From positions 1-64,000 of the forward strand of contig NZ_JAMTDX010000083.1 of NCBI RefSeq assembly GCF_023806625.1: DNA of 64,000 nt, read 5' to 3'. Positions within the stretch are counted from its first letter, which is position 1. Every line of letters starts with the position of its first letter. Source of the DNA: Accumulibacter sp. Its GTDB lineage: Bacteria; Pseudomonadota; Gammaproteobacteria; Burkholderiales; Rhodocyclaceae. The position numbers and the translations under genes are program-made. The notes under the pieces are model-generated. The model was not told the origin of the DNA. It ran no database searches and worked only from the letters and a program-made list of their open reading frames with translations. This document shows positions 45,333-54,649 of this stretch, piece by piece.

Positions 45333-46226
45333 ATGTCGATTCTGATCAACAAAGACACCAAGATCATCACCCAGGGGATCACCGGCAAGACCGGCCAGTT
45401 CCATACCGAGAAATGCCTCGAGTACGCCAACGGCAGGAACTGCTTCGTCGCTGGGGTGAATCCGAAAAAGGCTGGGGAGAGCATCTTCGGCGTTCCGATC
45501 TTCGCGTCGGTCAAGGAAGCCGCAGCGACCACCGGAGCGACGGTCTCGGTCATCTATGTGCCGCCTCCGGGCGCCGCTGCGGCGATCTGGGAAGCCGTCG
45601 AAGCCGACCTCGACCTGGTCATCTGCATCACCGAGGGAATCCCGGTTCGCGACATGCTGATCGTGCGCAACAAGATGAAGAAGCGCGAAGCAGCCGGCGG
45701 CAAGAAGACTCTCCTGCTTGGGCCGAACTGCCCTGGCCTGATCACTCCCGAAGAGGTCAAGATCGGCATCATGCCGGGCCACATCCACCGCAAGGGGCGT
45801 ATCGGCGTCGTCTCGCGTTCCGGTACGCTGACCTATGAGGCAGTGGGCCAGCTCACCGAAATCGGTCTCGGCCAGTCATCGGCGGTCGGCATCGGTGGCG
45901 ACCCGATCAATGGACTCAAGCACATCGACATCATGCGCCTGTTCAACGACGATCCGGAAACTGATGCGGTGATCATGATTGGCGAGATCGGTGGCCCTGA
46001 CGAGGCCGAGGCTGCCCTATGGTGCAAGGCGAACATGAAAAAGCCGATCGTCGGTTTCATCGCCGGTGTGACGGCTCCGGCCGGCAAGCGGATGGGCCAT
46101 GCCGGGGCGCTGATTTCCGGTGGGGCCGACACGGCGGATGCCAAGCTGGCGATCATGGAGGAATGCGGCTTCAAGGTGACCCGTGATCCGTCGGAAATGG
46201 GCAAACTGATCAAGGCGATGATCTAG
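45333..46226 (+). CDS. sucD: Succinyl-CoA ligase (ADP-forming) subunit alpha
   Basis: SucD binds CoA and carries the phosphohistidine of succinyl-CoA synthetase. The 297 residues include the CoA-binding [47 protein letters not shown] in part, and the active-site histidine in [13 protein letters not shown]. The start follows a TAAGGAGCC ribosome site. A strong terminator closes the operon. Confidence 0.97.
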   Translation: MSILINKDTKIITQGITGKTGQFHTEKCLEYANGRNCFVAGVNPKKAGESIFGVPIFASVKEAAATTGATVSVIYVPPPGAAAAIWEAVEADLDLVICITEGIPVRDMLIVRNKMKKREAAGGKKTLLLGPNCPGLITPEEVKIGIMPGHIHRKGRIGVVSRSGTLTYEAVGQLTEIGLGQSSAVGIGGDPINGLKHIDIMRLFNDDPETDAVIMIGEIGGPDEAEAALWCKANMKKPIVGFIAGVTAPAGKRMGHAGALISGGADTADAKLAIMEECGFKVTRDPSEMGKLIKAMI

Positions 46227-46544
46227 ACTGGTCGGTACTGCTGTGCACTCCCGGGAAGGGGAGGCCACGGCCTCCCCTTTTCGTCGCTGCCGGTTCGCCG
46301 TGATTTCCCGGTAGAATCTGCGTCCGTACGGGTGTCCGGAATGGTGTCTCGGCTTTGGAGGGGCTTGCCGGGGCGGGCCCGTGATCGGGCGACAGGCCTG
46401 TCGGCCACGATCGCTGGCTTGTTCACCTGGCGCGGTCGGCGCGAGAGCGTCGGGTCGACCAGCGGGCTCACAGCATGTGGCCCCGTTCGGCAGGTCACTG
46501 TTCCTGATTCCCGAGCTCCGCCGGACGGTCGAGATGAGGAAACG
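46227..46544. other. Intergenic region between sucD and the cyclodeaminase gene
   Basis: Apart from the sucCD terminator this 318-base region has no gene I can support. The cyclodeaminase frame is open from 46332, but that stretch is Arg-rich and shows no similarity. The region 46282-46544 should hold its promoter; I could not place one. Confidence 0.4.
46256..46281 (+). terminator. Rho-independent terminator after sucCD
   Basis: A 10-bp perfect stem AAGGGGAGGC / GCCTCCCCTT with a CACG loop lies 30 bases after the sucD stop and is followed by two further T residues. The A/T flanks provide the U-tract. Confidence 0.85.
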
Positions 46545-47504
46545 ATGTCACTGTTTCTGCGTGAAGAAGACGTTGCAAGGCTGCTGAGCATGCGTCTGGT
46601 CCTCGACGCGGTCGAGGAGGCACATCGGGCGCTCGCGCTCGGCCATGCCTGCGACGTGCCGCGCCAGCGTACGCGCCTGCCACAGACGACGTTGCACGTT
46701 TTGCAGGGGGCCTTGCCGCAGCTTGACGTGATCGGCTACAAGGCTTACACGAGCAATCGCTCCGGCGTCCGTTTCCTGGTACACCTGTACCGGGCGTCGA
46801 CCGGTTCCCTGCGCGCGGTGATCGAGGCCGACCGACTCGGAATGATGCGCACCGGCGCTGCGTCGGGGGTTGCGACGCGCTGGCTGGCGAGGCCGGATGC
46901 GTCGGTACTTGGCGTGTTTGGTGCCGGTTGGCAGGCCGAGGGACACATCGAGGCGATCGCTGCGGTGCGTCCTCTGCAGCGGGTCAAGGTTCATGCGCGC
47001 CGCGCCGGGCCGCTGGCGGCCTTCTGCAGGCGGATGTCCGAACGGCTGGCGATCGAGGTCAGTCCCGCATCCTCGCCTGAAGAAGTCGTCCGGGGTAGCG
47101 ACATCGTGAGCACGATCACCTCGTCGGCTACTCCACTGTTCTCGGCGGACTGGCTGGCACCCGGTACGCACATCAACGCGGCGGGGTCGAATTCGCTAAT
47201 CCGTCGGGAACTCGGCGAAGACGTCCTGAAGCGCTGCTCGCGAGTATTCGTCGACAGCGTCGAGACGGCCCTTCGCGAGGCGGGCGACTTGCTGCCCCTG
47301 CTCGAGAAGGGCCGTATTCAGGTACGGGAACTGGTCGAAATTGGCGACGTTTTGTGCGGCCGTCAGGCCGGAAGGCTCAACGCGGAGGAGATTACCCTGT
47401 TCGAGTCGCAGGGGATGGCCATTCAGGACCTGGCGGTCGCGGTGCGCGTCGAGGAGATGGCCCGTGAGCAGGGCATTGGCAGTGAATTGCCTTATGGGCT
47501 GTGA
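46545..47504 (+). CDS. Ornithine cyclodeaminase / mu-crystallin family protein
   Basis: This 319-residue NAD(P)-dependent protein is of the OCD/mu-crystallin group, which includes ornithine cyclodeaminase, alanine dehydrogenase and cyclic-ketimine reductases. It has LFLREEDVARLLSM, YKAYTSN, the substrate-binding RTGAASGVATRWLARPDASVLGVFGAGWQAEGHI in parts with the Rossmann loop GVFGAGWQA, and GTHINAAGSNS. The conserved catalytic Asp of true cyclodeaminases could not be confirmed, so a ketimine reductase role is equally likely. The ATG at 46545 follows a GATGAGGAAACG site. Confidence 0.85.
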   Translation: MSLFLREEDVARLLSMRLVLDAVEEAHRALALGHACDVPRQRTRLPQTTLHVLQGALPQLDVIGYKAYTSNRSGVRFLVHLYRASTGSLRAVIEADRLGMMRTGAASGVATRWLARPDASVLGVFGAGWQAEGHIEAIAAVRPLQRVKVHARRAGPLAAFCRRMSERLAIEVSPASSPEEVVRGSDIVSTITSSATPLFSADWLAPGTHINAAGSNSLIRRELGEDVLKRCSRVFVDSVETALREAGDLLPLLEKGRIQVRELVEIGDVLCGRQAGRLNAEEITLFESQGMAIQDLAVAVRVEEMAREQGIGSELPYGL

Positions 47505-47563
47505 TCTGGTTGCCAAGGTAAGTCGGTCTGAGCAGGTCGGCCGGTGAAGGGTGTGGACAGCGG

Positions 47564-48394
47564 GTGACGAACGGTCTTTCGGGAGCGCTGGAGATCGCGG
47601 TCCGGACCGACAGTGGTCTGGTACGGAGACAGAACGAAGACTCGGTCTTTGCCGATGCGCAGTGGGGTCTGGCGATCCTTGCCGATGGCATGGGCGGCTA
47701 CAACGCAGGCGAAGTGGCCAGCAGCATGGCGACGGGTCTGCTGTCGAGCGGCCTCGAGGCGGCTTTCAGGAGAACCGCGGCGCACGAGATCGATCCCTGG
47801 AACGGGCAACCGTTTGCCCGCCGCTGCCTCGCCGAACAGATTCGTGAGGTCAATTCGACGATCCATCGGGCTGCCGAGGCTCAGGCGAGTCTGGGGGGGA
47901 TGGGCACGACGCTCGTCGCGGTCGTCTTCTGCGACGACCATGTCGTCGTCGCGCATGTCGGCGATTCACGGCTGTATCGGCTTCGCGGCGAGAAACTCAT
48001 CGCCATGACCCGCGATCATTCGTATCTCCAGGAGCAGATCGACAATGGATTGATTTCCGCTGAGGAGGCGCGCCATTCGCTTGATCGCAACCTGGTGACC
48101 CGAGCCGTTGGCGTCGATGCCGATGTTGAAGCGGAAATCCACGTTTATCCGGTGCGCCCGGGGGACATCTATCTGCTGTGTTCGGACGGGCTTTACGATA
48201 TGGTCGATGAAGGGGAGATTCAGCACGCACTCGAGATGTGCGGAGCCAACCTCGAGCGGTCGGCGAGTCAGCTGATCCAGATGGCCAACGACAATGGCGG
48301 GGCGGATAATGTCTCGGTGGTTGTCGTCAAGGTGTTGCGGGCGTTTCCTGCGGTCAGAGGGGCATGGTCCAGGCTCTGGTCGTGGATGGGTTGA
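47564..48394 (+). CDS. PP2C-type protein serine/threonine phosphatase (Stp1-like)
   Basis: This 276-residue Mn2+-dependent phosphatase removes phosphate from Ser/Thr. It has the metal-binding blocks RRQNEDSVFADAQ, ILADGMGGYNAGEVAS, MGTTLVAVV, HVGDSRLYRLRG, LCSDGLYDMVD and GGADNVSVVVV, all intact. It begins at a GTG 59 bases after the cyclodeaminase gene. The FHA gene starts 14 bases later, so the two probably share a phospho-protein pathway. No Ser/Thr kinase gene lies in the window; the kinase would have to be elsewhere. Confidence 0.94.
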   Translation: MTNGLSGALEIAVRTDSGLVRRQNEDSVFADAQWGLAILADGMGGYNAGEVASSMATGLLSSGLEAAFRRTAAHEIDPWNGQPFARRCLAEQIREVNSTIHRAAEAQASLGGMGTTLVAVVFCDDHVVVAHVGDSRLYRLRGEKLIAMTRDHSYLQEQIDNGLISAEEARHSLDRNLVTRAVGVDADVEAEIHVYPVRPGDIYLLCSDGLYDMVDEGEIQHALEMCGANLERSASQLIQMANDNGGADNVSVVVVKVLRAFPAVRGAWSRLWSWMG

Positions 48395-48408
48395 GGAAGA
48401 GAAAGACG

Positions 48409-49065
48409 ATGGCAAAACTTGTACTGAGCATGGATGGTCTGGTTCTCAAGGAAATACCGCTGGTCAAGGAGCGGCTGAGCATCGGGCGCAAGGCGCACAA
48501 CGATATCCAGATCGACAACATGGCGATCAGCGGCGAGCACGCCGTGGTGGTCACGATTCTCAACGATTCCTTCCTAGAAGACCTGAACAGCACCAACGGG
48601 ACTCTGGTCAACGGCCAGCCGATCAGGAAGCACTTCCTCAAGGACGGCGATGTCATCGAGTTGGGCAAGTACAGAATGAAGTACATCACCGGTTCGAGCG
48701 AGAGTACCGACGATCTTTGGCAGACGACGTCGATCGGCTTCTCGGCGGGGGTCACAGGTCGTCCCGCGCCAGCGCAAGGCGGGCAGGCGGGCGGGACGAC
48801 GTTGCCTGCAGCGACCATTCGACTGCTCAGTGGCGCCAATGCAGGTCACCAGTTGAAGCTGACCAAGACGCTGACGACGCTCGGCAAGCCCGGGCAGGTC
48901 GCCGTGATCGCCCGGAAGCCACAGGGCTATTTCCTCACCCATGTCGAGGGAGGCGAGTTTCCGCTGCTCAATGGCCAGGCGGTCGATGTCCGCCCACGTC
49001 GTCTCGAGAACCACGACCTGATCGAGATTGCCGGCGTGAAAATGGAGTTCTTCTTCAACAACTGA
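48409..49065 (+). CDS. FHA-domain protein
   Basis: The 218-residue protein has an N-terminal FHA domain (residues 1-90) that should bind phosphothreonine: LSIGRKAHNDIQIDNMAISGEHA with the conserved Gly-Arg, Ser and His, and LNSTNGTLVNG. A Gly/Ala/Pro-rich linker separates it from a second FHA-like beta domain (residues 135-215, AGHQLKLTKTLTTLGKPGQVAVI and GYFLTHVEGG), which lacks the phospho-binding residues. The ATG at 48409 is preferred to 48364. It is tightly linked to the PP2C phosphatase gene. Confidence 0.92.
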   Translation: MAKLVLSMDGLVLKEIPLVKERLSIGRKAHNDIQIDNMAISGEHAVVVTILNDSFLEDLNSTNGTLVNGQPIRKHFLKDGDVIELGKYRMKYITGSSESTDDLWQTTSIGFSAGVTGRPAPAQGGQAGGTTLPAATIRLLSGANAGHQLKLTKTLTTLGKPGQVAVIARKPQGYFLTHVEGGEFPLLNGQAVDVRPRRLENHDLIEIAGVKMEFFFNN

Positions 49066-49162
49066 CGGCCCGTCCTTTCTCGACTCGCCGGGAGCAGAAG
49101 GTCCTCGATGCTCCGGTGTCTGCGTAAAGGTCCAGGGAAAGTACGGTACGGCCGGAGCGACT

Positions 49163-49930
49163 ATGAGACTCAGGGTGCTGGGCTGCAGCGGCGGAATCGG
49201 CGGCCGGGATTTGCGGACGACGTCGCTGCTCGTCGACGATGACATCCTGATCGATGCGGGCACGGGGGTCGCCGACCTCGTGCTCGCTGACCTGGCGCGC
49301 ATCGACCACATCTTCCTGACCCACGCGCACCTCGATCATCTCGCCGCGCTTCCGCTGCTGGTCGACTCGGTCAGCGATCTGCGCGATACGCCGATCACCC
49401 TCCACGCGACGGCTGCGACACTGACGAGCATCGGCAAGCACATCTTCAACTGGGTGATCTGGCCGGATTTCACGGTGATTCCGAGCTTCGAGCGGCCAGC
49501 GATGCAGTATCGGGAGGTCAGCGTCGGCCAGCCACTGCGCCTCGGTTCGAGGACGATCACCGCCCTTCCAGCCGAGCACACCGTGCCTGCGGTAGGCTAT
49601 CAGCTCGACTCGGGTGCAGCGAGCCTGGTTTTCACGGGGGATACGACGATCAATCCGGCGTTCTGGCCGATCGTCAATCGCATCGCCAACCTCCGATATC
49701 TGCTCATCGAAACGGCCTTCCCGAACCGTGGAAGGCGGCTTGCCGAGGTTTCCAGGCACCTGTGCCCGAGCATGCTGGCCGCCGAGCTGAAACAGTTGAA
49801 GGTCGATGCGGAAATCTACATCAGCCACCTGAAGCCAGGGCAGATCGAGCTGACGATGTCCGAAATCGAGAGTTGCGCGAGCAGGTATCGGCCAAAGATG
49901 CTGCGCCACGGTCAGAGCTTCGATTTGTGA
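49163..49930 (+). CDS. Metallo-beta-lactamase-fold hydrolase, class II cAMP phosphodiesterase-like
   Basis: This 255-residue protein belongs to the MBL superfamily. It has the two-metal motif FLTHAHLDHLAALP, an upstream LRVLGCSGGIGG, the DAGTG strand, a distal histidine in AEHTVPAVGYQLD, the metal aspartate in FTGDTTINP, and a final histidine in ISHLKPGQ. The layout fits class II 3',5'-cyclic-nucleotide phosphodiesterases, though tRNase Z-like activity cannot be ruled out. It ends 16 bases before the GspE-like ATPase gene, so the two are probably co-transcribed. Confidence 0.88.
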   Translation: MRLRVLGCSGGIGGRDLRTTSLLVDDDILIDAGTGVADLVLADLARIDHIFLTHAHLDHLAALPLLVDSVSDLRDTPITLHATAATLTSIGKHIFNWVIWPDFTVIPSFERPAMQYREVSVGQPLRLGSRTITALPAEHTVPAVGYQLDSGAASLVFTGDTTINPAFWPIVNRIANLRYLLIETAFPNRGRRLAEVSRHLCPSMLAAELKQLKVDAEIYISHLKPGQIELTMSEIESCASRYRPKMLRHGQSFDL

Positions 49931-49946
49931 GCCGGTGGCCAGCGTG

Positions 49947-52316
49947 ATGGAAAGCATTTGGCCGATCGACAGCAACCTGGGCGACATGAGCCGGCGCCTC
50001 AGCTTCTTCAGAAACCTTCAACGAGTTACCAACAGGATTCACGCTGCAGACAACATCGACGAGATCGTCGTCGAGATGTCGGAGGACATCTGCGAGCTGT
50101 TTCACTGCGATCGCCTGACCATTTACCTGGTCAGTGACGACCGTCAGCATATCGTTTCCAAGCTCAAGACCGGGCTGACGTCGTACCGCGACATCCGGCT
50201 GCCGATTTCCGAGCAGAGCGTCGCTGGCCACGTGGCCATCTCCGGCAAGGTGATCAACATCCGGGATGTCTACGACGATCGTGAACTGGCCAGCTTCAGT
50301 CCGCGTCTCCGTTTCCTCAAGGACGTCGACCAGCGCACCGGTTATCGTTCGAAGCAGATGCTCGCTGCCCCGATCGTCAACGCCCAGACCGCTGAACTGA
50401 CGGGGGTCGTACAGCTGATCAACAATCGCTCGGACACTCCTTTTCCGGCGCTTGCCGAGGAGGGCATCCAGGCGCTGGCGCAGACGCTGGCCGTGGCCTT
50501 CGCCCAGCGCCAGAAGGTTCCTCCGGTGCTCAAGACGAAGTACGATGCGCTGGTCAGTGGGGCGGTGATCTCGGCTGCCGAACTCGACCTGGCGCAACGG
50601 GCCGCGCGCCGCAAGGGCGCCGACATCGAGGACATCCTGGTCGGTGAATTCCAGGTGCCGCTGGCGTCCATCGGCAACGCGCTGTCCCGTTTCTTCGGCG
50701 TTCCCTACGAACCGTTCCGGCCGGGTCGCGCACGGCCGATGGATCTTCTGAAGAACCTCAAGCGCGATTATGCTGAGGCGAATCACTGGCTGCCCGTCGA
50801 GGAATCTCCCGCGGGGGTCATCGTCGTGGCCATCGACCCCGAGCGGATCCGAAGCTCGCGCACGGCCCAGAACATCTTCCCGAAAAGCCGGATTGCCTTC
50901 CGGGTGACCACGCGCCGCGAATTCGAGCAACTGGTCGCGCAATTCTTCGGCGCCGGTTCCGAACTCGACTCGATCGGCAACATGCTCTCCGTGCTCGACG
51001 AACACGATTCGGGTGACGTGGCAGCGGGCAGCGGTGCCGAAGTGCTCAGTGCGGCGGCGGACAACGAACTCGTTCGCCTGGTCAACAAGATCATTGTCGA
51101 TGCGTGCCAGTCGGGGGCTTCCGACATCCACATCGAACCGAGGCCCGGCGCCGAGAAGACGCTGATCCGCTTTCGTCGGGATGGGTCTCTGGCCCCGTAC
51201 ATCGAAGTCCCGGCGGCGTACCGCAACGCTTTGATCGCGCGACTCAAGATCATGGCCGACCTGGACATCTCGGAGAAGCGGCGGCCGCAGGACGGGAAGA
51301 TTCGCTTCAGGCGATGGGGCCCTCTGGACATCGAGCTGCGCGTCGCGACGCTGCCGACGGCCGGCGGTCTCGAGGACGTCGTTTTGCGCATCCTCGCAGC
51401 CGGTGAGCCGATCCCGATCGACCAGCTCGGAGTGAGCGCGGTCAACCTCGAGCGGCTGAAGGCTCTGCTCAGCCGACCCTACGGCCTTTTCTTCGTCTGC
51501 GGTCCAACGGGTTCGGGCAAAACGACGACCCTGCACTCAATCCTGAGTTACCTGAACCGGCCCGAGACAAAGATCTGGACCGCCGAGGATCCCGTCGAGA
51601 TTACCCAGAAGGGCCTGCGGCAGGTGCAGGTCAACAAGAAGGCGGGCCTCGACTTTGCGACGGTCATGCGCGCCTTTCTGCGGGCCGACCCGGATGTGAT
51701 CATGGTCGGCGAAATGCGCGACCGCGAGACGGTGTCGATTGGCATCGAGGCCTCGTTGACCGGCCACCTGGTTTTCGCCACGCTGCACACCAACAGCGCG
51801 CCTGAATCGATCAATCGCCTGCTCGACATGGGGATGGATCCCTTCAACTTTGCCGACGCGCTGCTCGGCATTCTCGCGCAGAGGCTGGCCAAGCGGCTAT
51901 GCCCATCGTGCCGGCAGGCTTATCAGCCGGCTGCAGAGGAAATCCGGCTTCTTCTCGACGAGTACTGCGGCGAACTGAAGCAGACGACCGCCTGGCAGGC
52001 CGATCCCGCCGCTGCCAGTGAGCGCGTGCATGGCGAGTGGCTTGCCCAGTTCGCAAGGCAGGGTGTGTTCACCCTCCATCGCCCCCGGGGCTGCGAAGCG
52101 TGCGCTCATACCGGCTACTCCGGGCGCGTCGGATTGCACGAATTGCTCGTCGGGAGCGACCTGCTCAAGCGCCAGATCCAGGAGCGCGCGCGAGCCTCAG
52201 ACATCCTGGTCACTGCGCTGGGCGAGGGCATGCGCACGCTCAAGATGGACGGCATCGAAAAAGTCCTCTCCGGGATGACCGACCTCAAGCACGTGCGCGC
52301 CGTTTGCGTCAAGTAA
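49947..52316 (+). CDS. GspE/PulE-family secretion or pilus ATPase with N-terminal GAF domain
   Basis: This 789-residue protein joins a GAF sensor domain (about residues 30-180, ICELFHCDRLTIYLV to TGVVQLINNR) to a T2SSE/MshEN-like domain (about 200-340) and a type II secretion/type IV pilus ATPase. The ATPase has the Asp-box region SDIHIEPRPG, Walker A GPTGSGKTTTLHSIL, Walker B DPDVIMVGEMRDRET, the His-box HLVFATLHTNSA, and the zinc tetracysteine (RLCPSCRQ and GCEACAHTGY). It likely powers assembly of a pilus or secretion pseudopilus. No other T2SS/T4P gene is adjacent. The start is uncertain between GTG 49935 and ATG 49947. Confidence 0.9.
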   Translation: MESIWPIDSNLGDMSRRLSFFRNLQRVTNRIHAADNIDEIVVEMSEDICELFHCDRLTIYLVSDDRQHIVSKLKTGLTSYRDIRLPISEQSVAGHVAISGKVINIRDVYDDRELASFSPRLRFLKDVDQRTGYRSKQMLAAPIVNAQTAELTGVVQLINNRSDTPFPALAEEGIQALAQTLAVAFAQRQKVPPVLKTKYDALVSGAVISAAELDLAQRAARRKGADIEDILVGEFQVPLASIGNALSRFFGVPYEPFRPGRARPMDLLKNLKRDYAEANHWLPVEESPAGVIVVAIDPERIRSSRTAQNIFPKSRIAFRVTTRREFEQLVAQFFGAGSELDSIGNMLSVLDEHDSGDVAAGSGAEVLSAAADNELVRLVNKIIVDACQSGASDIHIEPRPGAEKTLIRFRRDGSLAPYIEVPAAYRNALIARLKIMADLDISEKRRPQDGKIRFRRWGPLDIELRVATLPTAGGLEDVVLRILAAGEPIPIDQLGVSAVNLERLKALLSRPYGLFFVCGPTGSGKTTTLHSILSYLNRPETKIWTAEDPVEITQKGLRQVQVNKKAGLDFATVMRAFLRADPDVIMVGEMRDRETVSIGIEASLTGHLVFATLHTNSAPESINRLLDMGMDPFNFADALLGILAQRLAKRLCPSCRQAYQPAAEEIRLLLDEYCGELKQTTAWQADPAAASERVHGEWLAQFARQGVFTLHRPRGCEACAHTGYSGRVGLHELLVGSDLLKRQIQERARASDILVTALGEGMRTLKMDGIEKVLSGMTDLKHVRAVCVK

Positions 52317-52686
52317 GAACTCGGGCAGCAGGCTGCCGGCTCGGTGAGCCTGCGGCGATCGGCCATGGGGCCATCCCCCGAAGGATTCGGACCGGGGCTG
52401 GCCGGCGTCGTCGTTGCTGCGTATTCAGCGCGTGAAGAAGCTGCTAGCATGCCGGATGTTCCGGGTTCGGGCGACCGGCCGAGGCCGGGCGTCCATTCCG
52501 CCGGTCAGCTTGCCCGGTGTCACGGCGCAGCAATCGGCCAGGAGGTCCTTCGGTAGTACGCTGCTGGCGGGCTGAACGCGAGGCCGAGGCTGTCCCGGTG
52601 TGGCCGCGGGGTGGCTGCAGCATCGCGGGCTCTGCCGGGGCGGTAGCGAGAGGCCTCGGCGCCGGGTTGCCGGAAACTTCCAGATC
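52317..52686. other. Intergenic region between the GspE-like gene and parE
   Basis: About 370 bases without a gene I can support. It is GC-rich with many CCGG-type repeats but no clear hairpin with a T-run and no convincing promoter. It must include the parE promoter unless transcription continues from the left. Confidence 0.4.
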
Positions 52687-54636
52687 ATGACTTACAACGC
52701 AGAATCGATTGCCGTTCTCAAGGGGCTCGAGCCGGTTCGTCATCGGCCCGGGATGTACACGCGGACCGATTCCCCGCTGCATATCGTCCAGGAGGCAATC
52801 GATAATGCGGCTGACGAGGCACTGGGCGGTTACTGCCGGCACATCGTCGTCACCGTTCACCGCGACCATTCGGTTTCCGTCGAGGATGACGGGCGGGGTA
52901 TTCCGGTCGAAGTCCATCCACTCGAGAAGGTGTCGACGCTCGAGGTCGTGTTCACCCGCCTGCACGCCGGCGGCAAGTTCAACAAGGACGCTGGTGCCTC
53001 GGCCTACCGTTTCTCGGGCGGCCTGCACGGCGTCGGCGTCTCGGTGACCAACGCGCTGTCGACCCGCCTCGAGGTCGAGGTGGTCAGGAACGGCGCACGC
53101 CATCGGATGGCCTTCGCCAGCGGCGCGGTCGTCGAGCCGCTGCAGCGTGTCGGCGACGCTCCGCGGAAGCTCAGCGGTACCCGCTTGCGCGTCTGGCCTG
53201 ACCCCACCTTCTTCGACTCGGCGGTGATTCCGCTCGGTCAGCTCGAACGCCTGCTGCGCAGCAAGGCGCTCCTGTTGCCGGGCCTGCACGTTTCGCTGAG
53301 CATCGAGGACGGGGCGACCAGCGAGTGGTGCTTCGCGAACGGCATGCTCCAGTATCTCGCCGAGCAGATCGATGGCGAGACGGTCGCTCCGCTGTTTGCC
53401 GGCGAGAACTATGCGCCGCAAGGTGACGAGAATTTCCCGGTCGGCTCGGGAGCCGCGTGGGCAATCGGCTGGACGGCCGAGGGCACCGTCGCCCGTGAGT
53501 CTTACGTCAACCTGATTCCGACTCCGGCCGGCGGTACCCATGAGGCCGGGTTGCGTCAGGCGGCGCTCGAAGCGGTCAAGTCCTTCGCCGAGCACCACGC
53601 TCTGCTGCCCAAGGGAATCAGGCTCACGGCCGAGGACGTGCATTCACGGTTGAGCTTCGTGCTGGCCATCCGTATGCTCGATCCGTCGTTTCAGGGGCAA
53701 ACGAAGGAACGGCTCAACTCGCGTGACGCGCTGGCTCTCGTCGTGCGCATGCTCCGCGATCCGCTCGAGCTGTGGCTCAACGAGAATCCGGACCCGGGGA
53801 AGCGGATCACCGAGCTGGCGATCCGTGCGGCGCAGGCACGCACACGCGCTGCGCAGAAGGTCGAAAAGCGCAAGCAGTCGGCAGTGGCGATCCTCCCCGG
53901 CAAGCTCTCCGACTGCCAGAGCGAGGACACGCGGCGCAACGAGATCTTCCTCGTCGAGGGTGATTCCGCCGGCGGCTCGGCCAAGGCCGGACGGGACAAG
54001 GACCTACAGGCGATTCTGCCGCTGCGTGGCAAGGTGCTGAATACCTGGGAAGTCGATGCGGCGAGCCTGTTCGCCAATCGCGAGGTGCACGACATCGCCG
54101 TGGCTCTGGGCATCGATCCACACCCGGCGAGCGCTCCGGACTCGGTTCTCGCCAACCTGCGTTATGGCAAGGTGGTGATCATGACCGACGCCGACGTCGA
54201 CGGTTCGCACATTCGTGTGCTTTTGTGCACGCTGTTCTACCGTCACTTCCCGAGGCTCGTCGCTGGCGGTCATCTCTACTTTGCCCAGCCGCCGTTGTAT
54301 CGCCTGGACGTTCCGGGACAGGGCAGGACGCGCCTGCCGCGCAAGATTTATGCGCTGGACGACGGCGAACTCGAAGCGGCGATCGATCGATTGCGCCTGG
54401 ATGGCGTCAGGCGCGAAGCGATCTCGATTTCGCGCTTCAAGGGACTCGGCGAGATGAACTCCGAGCAGCTCTGGGAGACGACGATGTCGCCCGATACACG
54501 CCGGCTGGTGCGCGTGCGCATGCCTGTAGCCGAAGTTGCCCGGCCGGTGATGAACATGCTGATGGGCCGGAGCGAGTCCGCTGGCCGCCGCGCCTGGATG
54601 GAAGAGAACGGCGCGCTGATCGGCGCCGAGAGCTGA
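52687..54636 (+). CDS. parE: DNA topoisomerase IV subunit B
   Basis: ParE is the ATPase subunit of topoisomerase IV, which decatenates replicated chromosomes. The 649 residues carry the GHKL motifs [23 protein letters not shown] and [13 protein letters not shown], the [32 protein letters not shown] in pieces with the acidic residues, and [14 protein letters not shown]. The ATG at 52687 ([17 protein letters not shown]) is clear. It is 13 bases from parC and forms an operon with it. Confidence 0.97.
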   Translation: MTYNAESIAVLKGLEPVRHRPGMYTRTDSPLHIVQEAIDNAADEALGGYCRHIVVTVHRDHSVSVEDDGRGIPVEVHPLEKVSTLEVVFTRLHAGGKFNKDAGASAYRFSGGLHGVGVSVTNALSTRLEVEVVRNGARHRMAFASGAVVEPLQRVGDAPRKLSGTRLRVWPDPTFFDSAVIPLGQLERLLRSKALLLPGLHVSLSIEDGATSEWCFANGMLQYLAEQIDGETVAPLFAGENYAPQGDENFPVGSGAAWAIGWTAEGTVARESYVNLIPTPAGGTHEAGLRQAALEAVKSFAEHHALLPKGIRLTAEDVHSRLSFVLAIRMLDPSFQGQTKERLNSRDALALVVRMLRDPLELWLNENPDPGKRITELAIRAAQARTRAAQKVEKRKQSAVAILPGKLSDCQSEDTRRNEIFLVEGDSAGGSAKAGRDKDLQAILPLRGKVLNTWEVDAASLFANREVHDIAVALGIDPHPASAPDSVLANLRYGKVVIMTDADVDGSHIRVLLCTLFYRHFPRLVAGGHLYFAQPPLYRLDVPGQGRTRLPRKIYALDDGELEAAIDRLRLDGVRREAISISRFKGLGEMNSEQLWETTMSPDTRRLVRVRMPVAEVARPVMNMLMGRSESAGRRAWMEENGALIGAES

Positions 54637-54649
54637 GGAGGTCCCGATC

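Noticed and set aside
49821-51536. 571-residue minus-strand open frame over the GspE-like gene
   Set aside because: Fully covered by the plus-strand ATPase with intact Walker motifs; composition is that of a reverse-complement shadow.
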